This document shows, piece after piece, positions 47,655-56,971 of a stretch of 64,000 nt of DNA. The DNA is from Parapedobacter koreensis. Its GTDB lineage: Bacteria > Bacteroidota > Bacteroidia > Sphingobacteriales > Sphingobacteriaceae. A program made the position numbers and the translations under genes. Location: the NCBI RefSeq assembly GCF_900109365.1, contig NZ_FNZR01000004.1, forward strand, positions 364,876 to 428,875. The letters run 5' to 3'. The first letter of the stretch is position 1. Every line of letters starts with the position of its first letter. The notes beneath the pieces were generated by a model that was given only the letters and a program-made list of their open reading frames with translations, was not told where the DNA came from and did no database searches.

Positions 47655-47838
47655 TTATAGTCGAATTGAAACAATTTTCCATTCATATTTTCCATCGGAA
47701 ACTATTTTAAATCCTAACTTGAGGAAGGTGTTGAGGTAGTCGATATAGGAGTTGGGTGAATTTCTCGGATATGCTTGGAATACATACCCACGCCTATTGG
47801 AATCGCTGTTAGTTGCGACATCAACACGTAACGAGCTT
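47655..47838 (-). pseudogene. Orphan C-terminal coding fragment
   Basis: Minus-strand translation ending at the TAA at 47655 reads ...RRGYVFQAYPRNS, SYIDYLNTFLKLGFKIV and SDGKYEWKIVSIRL, which looks like a genuine protein end with good codon pattern. No start codon lies in frame before it merges with the 3' end of the response-regulator gene. Family not recognised; probably the tail of a deleted gene. Confidence 0.4.
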
Positions 47839-48202
47839 TTAGCTGCTTGGGTTAAGATGCCTGGCGACCATTTCCAGAAATTCTTTCATCTGGAACGGTT
47901 TTTCAAGGGCATCGTCCGCCATTGCATCCTTAGCCAGCGTCTTGATACCCGACCTTGCAGGATAGCAAGATGATCGGTATATTTTTTGTTTGCTCCTGAT
48001 TTTTTAGATGCCTGCAGAGATCCAAGCCATCAATACCCGGTAATTGTTTGTCCAGTATAAACATATCGGGCAGGTCGAAATCATCTGTTAATATCGCAGA
48101 ACCGTCAAAAAAACAGGTGACCTGGTACCCCGCGTTTTGCAACATGATGGTCATCGGCTCCAATATACCGGGATCGTCTTCCACAACTACAATGTGTTTC
48201 AT
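47839..48202 (-). pseudogene. Response regulator receiver broken by a one-base insertion
   Basis: The intact part starts MKHIVVVEDDPGILEPM, with the acidic pair, phospho-Asp in MFILDKQLPGIDG, and NIPIILLS, then hits a stop as CKVGYQDAG. Removing the T at about 47959 restores LLSARSGIKTLAKDAMADD and ALEKPFQMKEFLEMVARHLN to a normal end at 47839, with the conserved Lys. So this is a single-domain receiver inactivated by one base. It overlaps the histidine kinase start region by 4 nt, i.e. an HK-RR operon. Confidence 0.8.
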
Positions 48203-49317
48203 TCAGAGGCAGATTCGTTTACGCTTATGTCAGGTATCGTGAAAGAAAATGTAGAGCCAATGCCCTCTTCGCTGTCTACGGATATGCTGCCACCATGCTG
48301 ACGGACAATCTGGGCTGTGATATACAAACCGAGCCCGATGCCCTGTGTCTTCGAAGTCAGAGGGGCGTTTACGCGAAAATATCTTTCAAATATCTTATGG
48401 TTCAATCCTTCCGGAATGCCAACCCCAAAGTCCTGTACATCCACCCTGGTCCCCTCATCCGTTTGCATGAATGAAACCAGAATCCGCCCCCCTTTAGGAG
48501 AATATTTTATACCATTGGAGACCAGGTTGGTAATCACCTGGCCGATCAATTTTCTATCGGCAACAACCGGATGGGGTTTGATACCATTAAATATAATTTG
48601 GTGTTCAGGCGATGCGCGCTGAAGATATTCTATCTGTTCTTCTATTAGGGCGTCGAGGTCAAACCGCTCCATTTGCAACAGCACTTCTCCGGCTGAGAGT
48701 TTTGTGGTATCAAGCAGGGTTTTAATGAGTTCTATCAAACGGTCGATTTGCCGGTTTAACTTCGTCATCATGGAGAAACTGGTCCCGTCCGGGGCATTAC
48801 TGAATTTTTGGACCAGTAGTTCTGCATAGGCCTTGATACTGGTAACGGGTGTTTTCAGTTCATGGCTCGCCACGGCAATAAATTCATCCTTTAGCTGCTC
48901 ATGCAATTTAGCTGCGGTAACATCACGTGCAATGGTGGAAATGCCGATTACGGCACCAGTTGCATCTCTGACCGGCGATAGTGCGATCTGGAGGTCAGCC
49001 TGTTTTCCATTTTTATGCAGCCGTACCGTTTCATAAATGGGAACCGAAACTTCATTCCGTATTTTATCGACGTTTTCTATGAGTTCAACAATATCTTTCG
49101 GCAGCATGACCGCTTCCAATGATTTGCCGATTACTTCGTTTGCTTTGTAACCGTACAGATTTTCGGCTGCCTTATTCCAGGTTGTTATAACCCGGTTCAA
49201 ATCGATTGTGACGATCGAGTCCTGTGAAGATTCCACGATAGCGGCAAGATAATATTTGGCCACTTGCTCATCCTGGCCGTTTCTATCATCTGCAATAGCA
49301 GTGTTTTTATTTTTCAT
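48199..49317 (-). CDS. Soluble PAS-domain sensor histidine kinase
   Basis: The 372-aa kinase has no membrane helix. It contains a PAS domain (~25-140: AAIVESSQDSIVTIDLNRVI, WNKAAENLYGYKANEVIGKS, GISTIARDVTAAKL), a HisKA domain with the phospho-His in AVASHELKTPVTSIKAYAEL, and an HATPase_c with N-box NLVSNGIKYSPKGG, DFGVGIPEG and GIGLGLYITAQIVRQHGG. It is translationally coupled to the adjacent response regulator, which is frameshifted, so the kinase may now lack its cognate output. Confidence 0.92.
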   Translation of the reverse strand: MKNKNTAIADDRNGQDEQVAKYYLAAIVESSQDSIVTIDLNRVITTWNKAAENLYGYKANEVIGKSLEAVMLPKDIVELIENVDKIRNEVSVPIYETVRLHKNGKQADLQIALSPVRDATGAVIGISTIARDVTAAKLHEQLKDEFIAVASHELKTPVTSIKAYAELLVQKFSNAPDGTSFSMMTKLNRQIDRLIELIKTLLDTTKLSAGEVLLQMERFDLDALIEEQIEYLQRASPEHQIIFNGIKPHPVVADRKLIGQVITNLVSNGIKYSPKGGRILVSFMQTDEGTRVDVQDFGVGIPEGLNHKIFERYFRVNAPLTSKTQGIGLGLYITAQIVRQHGGSISVDSEEGIGSTFSFTIPDISVNESASE

Positions 49318-49568
49318 GTATGCAAATTAACAGTTGCCGATCCATCTCGATCGGTTGGAAGACACGGCCAAGGGCTTCAAGTACAATATCGACACGCAAT
49401 GAGGGTTAACAGTCAGGCAACGGATGACCGTAATGGCTTCCAGACCCTTCAAAAGACTTAATCGACGAATATCTAAAACAATTAGACATTTCGTTGCAAG
49501 ACTAAATAAAGAAACGCTTGGAGTGGTCGTATTGTTCTATTAATAGAAGAAACCTATTACTCGCTAGT
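49318..49568. other. Gene-free stretch with coding-like scraps
   Basis: No complete gene is present. Short reading frames with protein-like ends are visible (for example LDRLEDTAKGFKYNIDTQ to a stop at about 49400, and IDEYLKQLDISLQD to a stop at about 49505), consistent with debris of deleted genes. They are too short to assign. Confidence 0.35.
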
Positions 49569-49645
49569 CTTCCTGATCGTGGTTATCGGGGTTTAGGTCA
49601 GCACAATTCGGGCAAGCTTTTCCATTATACCTTCGAATCCGGCAT
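49569..49645 (+). pseudogene. Second GIY-YIG nuclease relic
   Basis: TCAGCACAATTCGGGCAAGC and CATTATACC (49598-49630) match the first GIY-YIG pseudogene (43026-43060) at about 85% identity over roughly 40 nt, and the flank TTCCTGATCGTGG resembles its LDR-coding segment. Translated it gives GQHNSGKLFHYT. The part between YVG and QHN is deleted, so only a scar of the gene remains, in the same orientation as the first. Confidence 0.65.
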
Positions 49646-49715
49646 GACGTTGCCTGCTATCCATTCTTCAGCTGATATTTAATTGTTTCCTTTTTACTTC
49701 CATTGAAACTTTTTT

Positions 49716-49723
49716 TAAGTTTG
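49716..49723 (+). promoter_or_regulatory. -7 element upstream of the ECF sigma gene
   Basis: TAAGTTTG fits TAnnTTTG, 21 nt before ATG 49745. The alternative start at 49703 would lie upstream of it. Confidence 0.45.
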
Positions 49724-49744
49724 CTTGATTTGCATTTTCATTCA

Positions 49745-50293
49745 ATGGAAGATCTGAGCAGATATACCGATTATGAACTTATTGAATTACTGAAAGCAGG
49801 TAGTGAATGTGCTTTTGACGAAATCTATGACAGGCATTGGTCCAGCTTATCCCATCATGCGTATCAGCTATTAGTGGATGAGGATGACTGCCAGGATGTT
49901 TTGCAGGATGTTTTTATGACACTGTGGAAGAAAGCTCCGACACTTTCCCTCACGAATTCCCTTGCTGCCTATCTCCATGCGCTGGTCAGGAATCGTATTC
50001 TAAACATGCTGGCCCGAGACAAGGTTCGGGCAGCATACCTAAACCAACTTTATCACGAAGGCGATACAATAGCCATGACCGTAGACGAGCAATTATTGGA
50101 AAAAGAGCTAACGCAGATCATAACCGAGGAAGTCGATAGGATGCCGGAGAAGATGCGGGCGGTTTACAGGCTGAGCCGTGAGCAGCAGCTAAGCCAGCAT
50201 GAAATTTCATCGAAACTTGATATTTCCATATCTACCGTAAAATTCCATTTGAATTCGGCGCTTAAGCGCCTGAAAAAGCGTATTGAGCCGTAA
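49745..50293 (+). CDS. ECF RNA polymerase sigma factor (FecI-like)
   Basis: The 182-aa sigma factor has region 2 (ECAFDEIYDRHWSSLSHHAYQLL, DDCQDVLQDVFMTLWKK) and region 4 (MPEKMRAVYRLSREQQLSQHEIS, DISISTVKFHLNSALKRLKK). It belongs to the ECF type that in Bacteroidota controls adjacent SusC/SusD loci. FecR follows 111 nt downstream, then the STN-bearing SusC, giving the standard signal path: outer-membrane receptor to FecR to sigma. Start 49745 fits the family. Confidence 0.92.
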   Translation: MEDLSRYTDYELIELLKAGSECAFDEIYDRHWSSLSHHAYQLLVDEDDCQDVLQDVFMTLWKKAPTLSLTNSLAAYLHALVRNRILNMLARDKVRAAYLNQLYHEGDTIAMTVDEQLLEKELTQIITEEVDRMPEKMRAVYRLSREQQLSQHEISSKLDISISTVKFHLNSALKRLKKRIEP

Positions 50294-50404
50294 ATTGAAT
50301 TTTTTGTCCCTCATTTACAGCTGATTGTGTAAAATCCTTCGTGCCCTACCTGTACCACTCCACCCCTAAACTGTCATATCTATCAAAAGCAGGGTTAGAA
50401 GACA

Positions 50405-51541
50405 ATGACTCAGGAAGAATTAAGCAGGTTGCTTGAACGGTATGCAAACGGAGCATGTACTGAGGAGGAAGAAGCAAAGCTTCGTTCTTGGTACGATACC
50501 GTATTGCAGAAGAAGAAACATACCCTGCCCGATTCGGATAGCCGCTACCTTAAACAAAAGGTATTGGCCTCCGTGAAGCAACGCATGCACGAAGATTCAC
50601 GTAAAAAAGCGAGCCCGTTGTTGTACCGTGCCCGCCTTGGTAGATACATCGTAGCGGCGGCATCGTTGCTTGTTGCTGTTGTCTTAGGGTATTATTTCCT
50701 TGGGTTACAACCCTCGGTTAATGACCAACAGCTTGCAACGACTGAAATCGTCCCCGGTGGCAACCGCGCCATGCTTTCCCTGGCCGACGGACGGAAGATA
50801 GCGCTTAGGGAAAATCAGGCTGGTGTTATTATAGGGGATGCAATCACGTACACCGACGGTACTTCCGTTTTCGATGAGGGGATGGATGGGGCGACGATCG
50901 GTGGTGTGAATCCGTTGGAACTTACTACACCCATGGGGGGGACTTATCGTGTCACCTTACCGGACGGCACCAATGTATGGCTGAACTCCGCTTCGACATT
51001 GAGGTATCCGAGTCGGTTCGTAGAGAAGGAGCGTGTGGTAGAATTTATAGGCGAGGGGTATTTTGCTGTAGCAAAAGACAACGGAAGACCATTTAAGGTC
51101 ATTACCGCAGGCCAAGAGATCGAAGTATTGGGCACGGAGTTTAACATATCCACATACGACGACGAACCTGAAATAAAAACAACACTGGTAGAAGGATCGG
51201 TGCGTGTTGCACCGGTTCGTGGACATCGTCAACAGGTGATCCTCCGGCCCGGTCAACAAAGTGTTGTTCAGGGGGAGAGCGTTGTGGTGAGGGAGGTGGA
51301 CATCGCCCCTTATATCGCCTGGAAATCGGGAATGTTCCATTTCAAACAAACGCCACTTGAGGAAATGATGCGGCAAATCGAACGCTGGTACGATGTGGAG
51401 GTCGTGTATAAAAGCCAAGTACCACAAGAAAAGTTTGGTGGTAAGATGAAGCGGAATGTGAGCTTACCTACCGTACTGAAGTTGTTGAAAGCCTCGGAGA
51501 TCGGCTTCCATATTGAAGGGAAAAAGATCATTATTGATTAG
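50405..51541 (+). CDS. FecR-type anti-sigma factor
   Basis: The 378-aa inner-membrane regulator has a cytoplasmic N-terminal sigma-binding part (EELSRLLERYANGACTEEEE), a membrane helix near residues 76-97 (IVAAASLLVAVVLGYYFLGL), the FecR domain (TPMGGTYRVTLPDGTNVWLNSAS, EFIGEGYFAVAKDNGRPF, GTEFNISTYDDEPEIKTTLV) and a C-terminal STN-contacting domain (FHFKQTPLEEMMRQIERWYD). It would hold the upstream ECF sigma inactive until the SusC receptor signals. Confidence 0.93.
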   Translation: MTQEELSRLLERYANGACTEEEEAKLRSWYDTVLQKKKHTLPDSDSRYLKQKVLASVKQRMHEDSRKKASPLLYRARLGRYIVAAASLLVAVVLGYYFLGLQPSVNDQQLATTEIVPGGNRAMLSLADGRKIALRENQAGVIIGDAITYTDGTSVFDEGMDGATIGGVNPLELTTPMGGTYRVTLPDGTNVWLNSASTLRYPSRFVEKERVVEFIGEGYFAVAKDNGRPFKVITAGQEIEVLGTEFNISTYDDEPEIKTTLVEGSVRVAPVRGHRQQVILRPGQQSVVQGESVVVREVDIAPYIAWKSGMFHFKQTPLEEMMRQIERWYDVEVVYKSQVPQEKFGGKMKRNVSLPTVLKLLKASEIGFHIEGKKIIID

Positions 51542-51632
51542 CTAACCAAATTTTGAAAATAACCAATAAGTTAAACCAAATTATAAACAAAATGAAAACA
51601 TGAAGATAGTACTGTAAACAGATAGAACTTAA

Positions 51633-51663
51633 CACAGGGAAGTGTCTCCAGCACCCCCCTGTG
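51633..51663 (+). promoter_or_regulatory. Hairpin in the fecR-susC gap
   Basis: CACAGGG (51633-51639) pairs with CCCTGTG (51657-51663) around a 17-nt loop, about 70 nt upstream of susC. There is no T-tract after it, so an RNA leader structure or partial attenuator separating regulators from structural genes is possible; function not shown. Confidence 0.4.
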
Positions 51664-51733
51664 ACGTTCAGATATTGCGAATTATAAACCAAGTATTGTA
51701 AACCGGATTTAATATCCAAACTGTACAAACGTA

Positions 51734-54700
51734 ATGATAAATTATGTAATTCCTCCATTGTATTGGGGGAAAAAGCCGAATGGCATTAACCAATTATTTC
51801 GAATGACAAAATTAACCGCGCTTTTGCTCGTTTTAGGGTGCATGCATTTGAATGCGCGGTCGCTTTCGCAAACAATCACCTTTAAGGCAAAAAATCAATC
51901 GTTGATCACGGTGTTTGAATTCATTGAAGCCCAAACGGGTTATCAGGTAGTGTACAACGAACGCTTTATCAAAACCGCCAAGCCGGTGACCATCAACGCA
52001 AACAGGATGTCATTAGCGGATTTTTTGAAAGCCGTATTAACCCCCCAGTCGTTGACTTACCAGATTGAGGAAAACACGGTACTGATTAGCAGGATACCTC
52101 AGCCGGTGTCACGGGTACAAGCCCCGCCTTTACTTATCCAACAACGGGAAATATCCGGCCGTGTCACGGATGAACAGGGAAATGTACTACAAGGGGTGAC
52201 TATATCAGTGAAAGGTACTGCTGCTGCCACGACATCCAATGAGAACGGAGATTATCGCCTTGCTATCCCTGATGATGCAAACACGTTGGTGTTCAGTATC
52301 GTGGGGTTTGAACCTCAGGAACATCCAATCGGTACATCCACAACAGTCAATATTACATTGATAGGGTCGATTAGCGACTTAGAAGAAGTCGTGGTCGTAG
52401 GCTATGGAACGGTAAAGAAAGAAACGCTGACCGGATCGATTTCTACAGTGAAAGGTTCCGAAATCCTGCAAGCCCCAGTGACCAATGTGAGCAACAGCCT
52501 GAGTGGTAGACTGCCCGGATTAGTCGCCGTTTCGCCAAGTGGCGAACCGGGTAATGACGCGTCGATACTCCGGATTCGAGGGGTTAATTCGCTTGGTGAT
52601 AATAACCCTTTAGTGGTTGTAGATGGCGTACCTGACAGGTCGTTGGATCGCATCGATCCCGCGAGCATCGAAAGCATTACGGTTTTAAAGGATGCGGCTG
52701 CCGCTATCTATGGTGCGCGAGCGGCAAATGGGGTTATTTTGATTACAACGAAACGAGGAAGTACAGGAAAACCAACAATCACGGCTAACTTTAATCAAGG
52801 GTTTGCTCAACCGACACGTATTCCCGAAATGGCGAATGCTCAGGAATATGCTACATTGCTAAATGAAATTAATTTATACGCAGGCTTTGCGCCACTTTAT
52901 TCGGAAGAAGAGTTGGCAAAATTTGCAGACGGTTCGGATCCTTGGCGATACCCCAATACTGACTGGTTTGACGTCGCCTTTAGGCCATGGGCCAGCCAGA
53001 ATTATGGCAATCTATCGGTATCAGGTGGCAGCGAGGCTATCAAGTATTTCATGACGGTCGGTGTCAATTCGCAAGACGGCTATTTTAAAAATAGCTCACA
53101 TAAGTATCAGCAATACAGCTTCCGTAGCAACGTAGACGGAAAAATCAATGAATATATCAGTCTTGGATTTGATATCGCGGGCCGCATGGAAGACCGCAAT
53201 TACCCAACGCGACCCAATAATGATCTTTTTGGTGCGGTGATTATGGGTAAGCCCACCATGGTTGCGTATTGGCCAAATGGTCTAATTGGGCCGGCTATCT
53301 CCGACGGGGACAATGCCGCGATTATCGGTACGGATGCCACGGGCTATGATCGGAGTAAGTGGTATATCTTGAATACAAATGCCAAGCTAAACATCACGAT
53401 TCCGTGGGTAGAAGGGTTGTCCGTTAATAGTAACCTGGCCATTGATAAGGGATTCAACTTCCAAAAACGTTTTGAAAAACCTTGGTATTTGAATATTTGG
53501 GATGGGCAGACCGTCGGCGATGATGGATTACCTGTGTTGGTCAATTCAAAACGTGGGTACGCAGATCCACGTCTAACGGAACGGATGGAAGACAACCAGA
53601 ATATCCTCATTAATGCCATGGTAAACTATCAAACCATGTTGTTTACGGATCATTCGCTCAAGATATTAGTTGGTATCGAATCGATAACTGGAAAAGGAGA
53701 TCGGTTCAATGCGTTTCGCCGTGGATTTATTTCAACTTCGCTGGATCAGTTGGACGCTGCACCGGATTTGGAACAGAGTAACGGTGGTTCCGCATTTGTG
53801 AGTGCCCGCCAGAACTATTTTGGTCGTGTAAACTACACCATCGCCGACAAGTATTTAGCGGAATTTGTGTGGCGATATGACGGTTCGTACATCTTTCCGG
53901 AAAATAAACGTTATGGCTTTTTCCCGGGCATTTCCTTAGGCTATATTATATCCCAAGAGGGATTCTGGAAGGATAATATACCGTATATCAACCACTTTAA
54001 AATACGTGCTTCCTCCGGAAAGACAGGGAATGACCGGATTGACGAATTTCAATATTTAGCAACATTCGGTATTCGTGGCGAGCGATTCATTACCAATCGG
54101 AATGTCGAACTGCTTTCTTTGTATGAAAGCCAGATACCCAATACGAATGTGACATGGGAGGTTGCTAATCAATCCAACATTGGTATCGATGCCGGGTTGG
54201 CAAATGGCAAAATTTCCATCACGGCTGATTACTTCAACTATAGGCGCTCCAACATTTTATGGTGGCGGAATGCATCCGTTCCCCAAACAACGGGATTGAC
54301 CCTTCCCCGGGAAAACATCGGTAAAGTAAGGAATCGGGGATTTGATTTCAGTGTTACTTATGATGATAAAGCGGGTGATTTCTCCTATCAGGTTGGGATA
54401 AATGGCGGATATCAGAAAAATGAAATCACGTATTGGGATGAATCGCCGGGTGCTCCGGAGTATCAACGTTCTACGGGACGTCCCATCCCATCCGACCCCT
54501 TGAATGCCGACAACGATTTATACTACCAAGCGATCGGTGTGTTCCGTGACCAAGCTGAGATTGATGCCACCCCACACTGGGGAGGTGCCCGGCCGGGGGA
54601 TATTATCTTCGCTGATGTCAACGAAGATGGGAAAATAGACGCGCTGGATAAGGTTCGGAATGATAAGACAAACCTACCCCGTTTAACTGGAGGCCTCTCC

Positions 54701-55144
54701 ATTGGGCTGCAATATAAAGGATTTGATTTTTCGCTACTTGTACAGGGCGCTGCAGGGGGTGTTTTATATTCCCAGACAACCTCTGGAGAAGTGGGCAACT
54801 ACCTCAAGGATTTTTATGAAAATCGGTGGACACCTGAAAACCCCGATGCTTCCTACCCAAGAACCTTTAATTGGAACCAGGAATACTGGAGAAACCAGCG
54901 CAATACCTTTTGGTTGCAGAAAACAGATTATATCCGGCTGAAGAACATTGAGGTCGGCTATAGCTTGCCAACAGCGCTTAGTGCTAAGTTTGGTGTGCAA
55001 AATCTGAGAATCAACGTAAACGGATATAATTTATTCACATATTCTCCGGGATTAAAAGACTTCGATCCGGAATTGGGAGTTGGAACAGGGCGAAGTTATC
55101 TCGTCCAAAAAATAGTGAACGCCGGTTTATCTGTAACCTTTTAA
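51734..55144 (+). CDS. SusC/RagA TonB-dependent receptor with STN domain
   Basis: The 1136-aa outer-membrane importer has a leader (KLTALLLVLGCMHLNARSLS), an STN signalling domain (TFKAKNQSLITVFEFIEAQ, ~50-115), a carboxypeptidase-regulatory-like domain (ISGRVTDEQGNVLQGVTISV), the SusC plug (VVVGYGTVKKETLTGSISTV, LRIRGVNSLGDNNPLVVVDG, SIESITVLKDAAAAIYGARA) and a long barrel ending VQKIVNAGLSVTF. It imports oligosaccharide or a similar ligand with SusD; the STN domain signals to FecR. The ligand cannot be read from sequence. Confidence 0.94.
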   Translation: MINYVIPPLYWGKKPNGINQLFRMTKLTALLLVLGCMHLNARSLSQTITFKAKNQSLITVFEFIEAQTGYQVVYNERFIKTAKPVTINANRMSLADFLKAVLTPQSLTYQIEENTVLISRIPQPVSRVQAPPLLIQQREISGRVTDEQGNVLQGVTISVKGTAAATTSNENGDYRLAIPDDANTLVFSIVGFEPQEHPIGTSTTVNITLIGSISDLEEVVVVGYGTVKKETLTGSISTVKGSEILQAPVTNVSNSLSGRLPGLVAVSPSGEPGNDASILRIRGVNSLGDNNPLVVVDGVPDRSLDRIDPASIESITVLKDAAAAIYGARAANGVILITTKRGSTGKPTITANFNQGFAQPTRIPEMANAQEYATLLNEINLYAGFAPLYSEEELAKFADGSDPWRYPNTDWFDVAFRPWASQNYGNLSVSGGSEAIKYFMTVGVNSQDGYFKNSSHKYQQYSFRSNVDGKINEYISLGFDIAGRMEDRNYPTRPNNDLFGAVIMGKPTMVAYWPNGLIGPAISDGDNAAIIGTDATGYDRSKWYILNTNAKLNITIPWVEGLSVNSNLAIDKGFNFQKRFEKPWYLNIWDGQTVGDDGLPVLVNSKRGYADPRLTERMEDNQNILINAMVNYQTMLFTDHSLKILVGIESITGKGDRFNAFRRGFISTSLDQLDAAPDLEQSNGGSAFVSARQNYFGRVNYTIADKYLAEFVWRYDGSYIFPENKRYGFFPGISLGYIISQEGFWKDNIPYINHFKIRASSGKTGNDRIDEFQYLATFGIRGERFITNRNVELLSLYESQIPNTNVTWEVANQSNIGIDAGLANGKISITADYFNYRRSNILWWRNASVPQTTGLTLPRENIGKVRNRGFDFSVTYDDKAGDFSYQVGINGGYQKNEITYWDESPGAPEYQRSTGRPIPSDPLNADNDLYYQAIGVFRDQAEIDATPHWGGARPGDIIFADVNEDGKIDALDKVRNDKTNLPRLTGGLSIGLQYKGFDFSLLVQGAAGGVLYSQTTSGEVGNYLKDFYENRWTPENPDASYPRTFNWNQEYWRNQRNTFWLQKTDYIRLKNIEVGYSLPTALSAKFGVQNLRINVNGYNLFTYSPGLKDFDPELGVGTGRSYLVQKIVNAGLSVTF

Positions 55145-55155
55145 TTAAACGAATA

Positions 55156-56937
55156 ATGAAAAAAATTGCATATATCACCATGCTTGTATTTGTGATGGCA
55201 AATACAATTTCATGCCAGAAATCTTTTCTTGATAAGCAGCCCTTGGATCAATATTCTGCTGACAATTTATGGAACGATCTCGGACTCGTAGAAATATTTG
55301 TAAACGATATCTATGGCGGTATACCCCATGGATTCAGTGTAGTGACACTTTCTGCCGTTGTTGATGAATCGATGTACCGATTCGAGACCAGTGACGCTAC
55401 GAACAGTTTGATAACGCCCAGCTACTTGTCTTCATTTACGGCTGACGGAATGGCTAAATTGGGTTGGGAAAGTATTTATGGTTATATCAGGGCTTGCAAT
55501 CTACTATTGGAGCAAATTGATAATGTACCGACTAATGATGAAGCGTTCCGGAATCGTTTGAAAGGGGAGGGGCACTTCTTACGGGCACATCTCTATCACA
55601 ACCTCGTATCCATGTATGGCGGAGTTCCCCTTATTACCCAAGCCTATACACTGGAAGATGAGTTCTTAGTTTCCAGAAACACGTATGAAGAATGTATCCA
55701 ATTTATCAGTGAGGAATGTGATAGGGCGGCCGAATTGCTGCCGCTTGTCCAAACGGACGTCAATGTGGGTCGCGCAACGAAAGGGGCTGCATTAGCACTC
55801 AAGTCAAGGGCACTGCTATACGCTGCAAGTGACTTGGCAAACAATACATCTTGGACCGGAGGATATCACCCCGAATTGGTTGGCCATATTGGTGGCGATC
55901 GGACGGCCCGATGGCTTGCTGCGAAAAATGCAGCAAAAGCGGTAATGGATTTGGGGGTTTATGAACTCCATGGAAAAGATCCAGCACCGGGTGATGATGT
56001 GGCTGCAAATTATGGGAATATCTTTACGTCGTATGGTACGTCAGAGGATATCTTCGTTAAGTTTTTTACCATCAGATCCAATATGGACGGTTATAACCCC
56101 GGCTTATATGCGAATCCTAATGGCTGGAATGGATGGGGCATTTACACGCCAATTGGCCAGATGGCGGACGCTTATGAGACCCGCGACGGGAATAAGTTTG
56201 ATTGGAATAATCCGAGTATGGCTAATGCTCCTTACGAAAACAGGGATCCGCGTTTCTATGCATCCATTAACTATAATGGTGCGCCATGGCGGCCAAGGCC
56301 GACGGAAGTGGTTAGCTCCGATCCGGAAGGCGTGATCCAAACAGCCTATTATGAACGGTGGAATTCGGCGACCAATTCTATAGTCACCGTACCCGGATTG
56401 GATACGCGCGAAGGCCCCTTGAAAAATTGGAATGGCACGTATACCGGATATTATCAGCGCAAATACATCAACCCTGCCCTTGATGGGGAATTTGTCAAAC
56501 AGGATTTTCCATGGCGGCATTTCCGCTACGCCGAAATTTTGCTGAACTATGCCGAAGCGTGCATGGAGTTGGGAGAAGACGGGGAAGCCAGAACCTACCT
56601 GAATAGGATAAGAAAAAGAGCAGGCATGCCCGATATCACCGAAGCGGGAGATGCATTGGTTGATCGCTATCGCAATGAGCGTCGGGTAGAGCTGGCATTT
56701 GAAGGACATCGCTATTTTGATGTGCGCCGTTGGATGATTGCCGAAGAAGCTTATGCTGATGCGGAAGGAATTGAAATCGTTTATCCACTCAATCCGGATA
56801 GGACGACCTCCACAACGGCGCAATACACGGTGGTGAATGTACAAGGACGGACCTGGAATCCCCGGTTCTATTTCCTACCCATCACTATCGAAGAAATGAA
56901 TCGAAATAAGGAGCTGATCCAGAATCCTTTATATTAA
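55156..56937 (+). CDS. SusD/RagB substrate-binding lipoprotein
   Basis: The 593-aa surface lipoprotein (lipobox NTISC at residues ~16-20) has the SusD pattern: CQKSFLDKQPLDQYS, WESIYGYIRACNLLLEQID, GEGHFLRAHLYHNLVSMYGGVPLI, RATKGAALALKSRALLYAAS, and the C-terminal RNERRVELAFEGHRYFDVRRW. It forms a lidded barrel with the SusC encoded 11 nt upstream, and captures the glycan. It is part of the 51.7-63.9 kb operon. Confidence 0.94.
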   Translation: MKKIAYITMLVFVMANTISCQKSFLDKQPLDQYSADNLWNDLGLVEIFVNDIYGGIPHGFSVVTLSAVVDESMYRFETSDATNSLITPSYLSSFTADGMAKLGWESIYGYIRACNLLLEQIDNVPTNDEAFRNRLKGEGHFLRAHLYHNLVSMYGGVPLITQAYTLEDEFLVSRNTYEECIQFISEECDRAAELLPLVQTDVNVGRATKGAALALKSRALLYAASDLANNTSWTGGYHPELVGHIGGDRTARWLAAKNAAKAVMDLGVYELHGKDPAPGDDVAANYGNIFTSYGTSEDIFVKFFTIRSNMDGYNPGLYANPNGWNGWGIYTPIGQMADAYETRDGNKFDWNNPSMANAPYENRDPRFYASINYNGAPWRPRPTEVVSSDPEGVIQTAYYERWNSATNSIVTVPGLDTREGPLKNWNGTYTGYYQRKYINPALDGEFVKQDFPWRHFRYAEILLNYAEACMELGEDGEARTYLNRIRKRAGMPDITEAGDALVDRYRNERRVELAFEGHRYFDVRRWMIAEEAYADAEGIEIVYPLNPDRTTSTTAQYTVVNVQGRTWNPRFYFLPITIEEMNRNKELIQNPLY

Positions 56938-56971
56938 AACCCTTATAAATTCATCGTAAACTAATTTTAAC

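Noticed and set aside
49318..49505. Small proteins ending NIDTQ and ISLQD
   Set aside because: They are short frame remnants without starts or recognisable domains; recorded only as possible gene debris.
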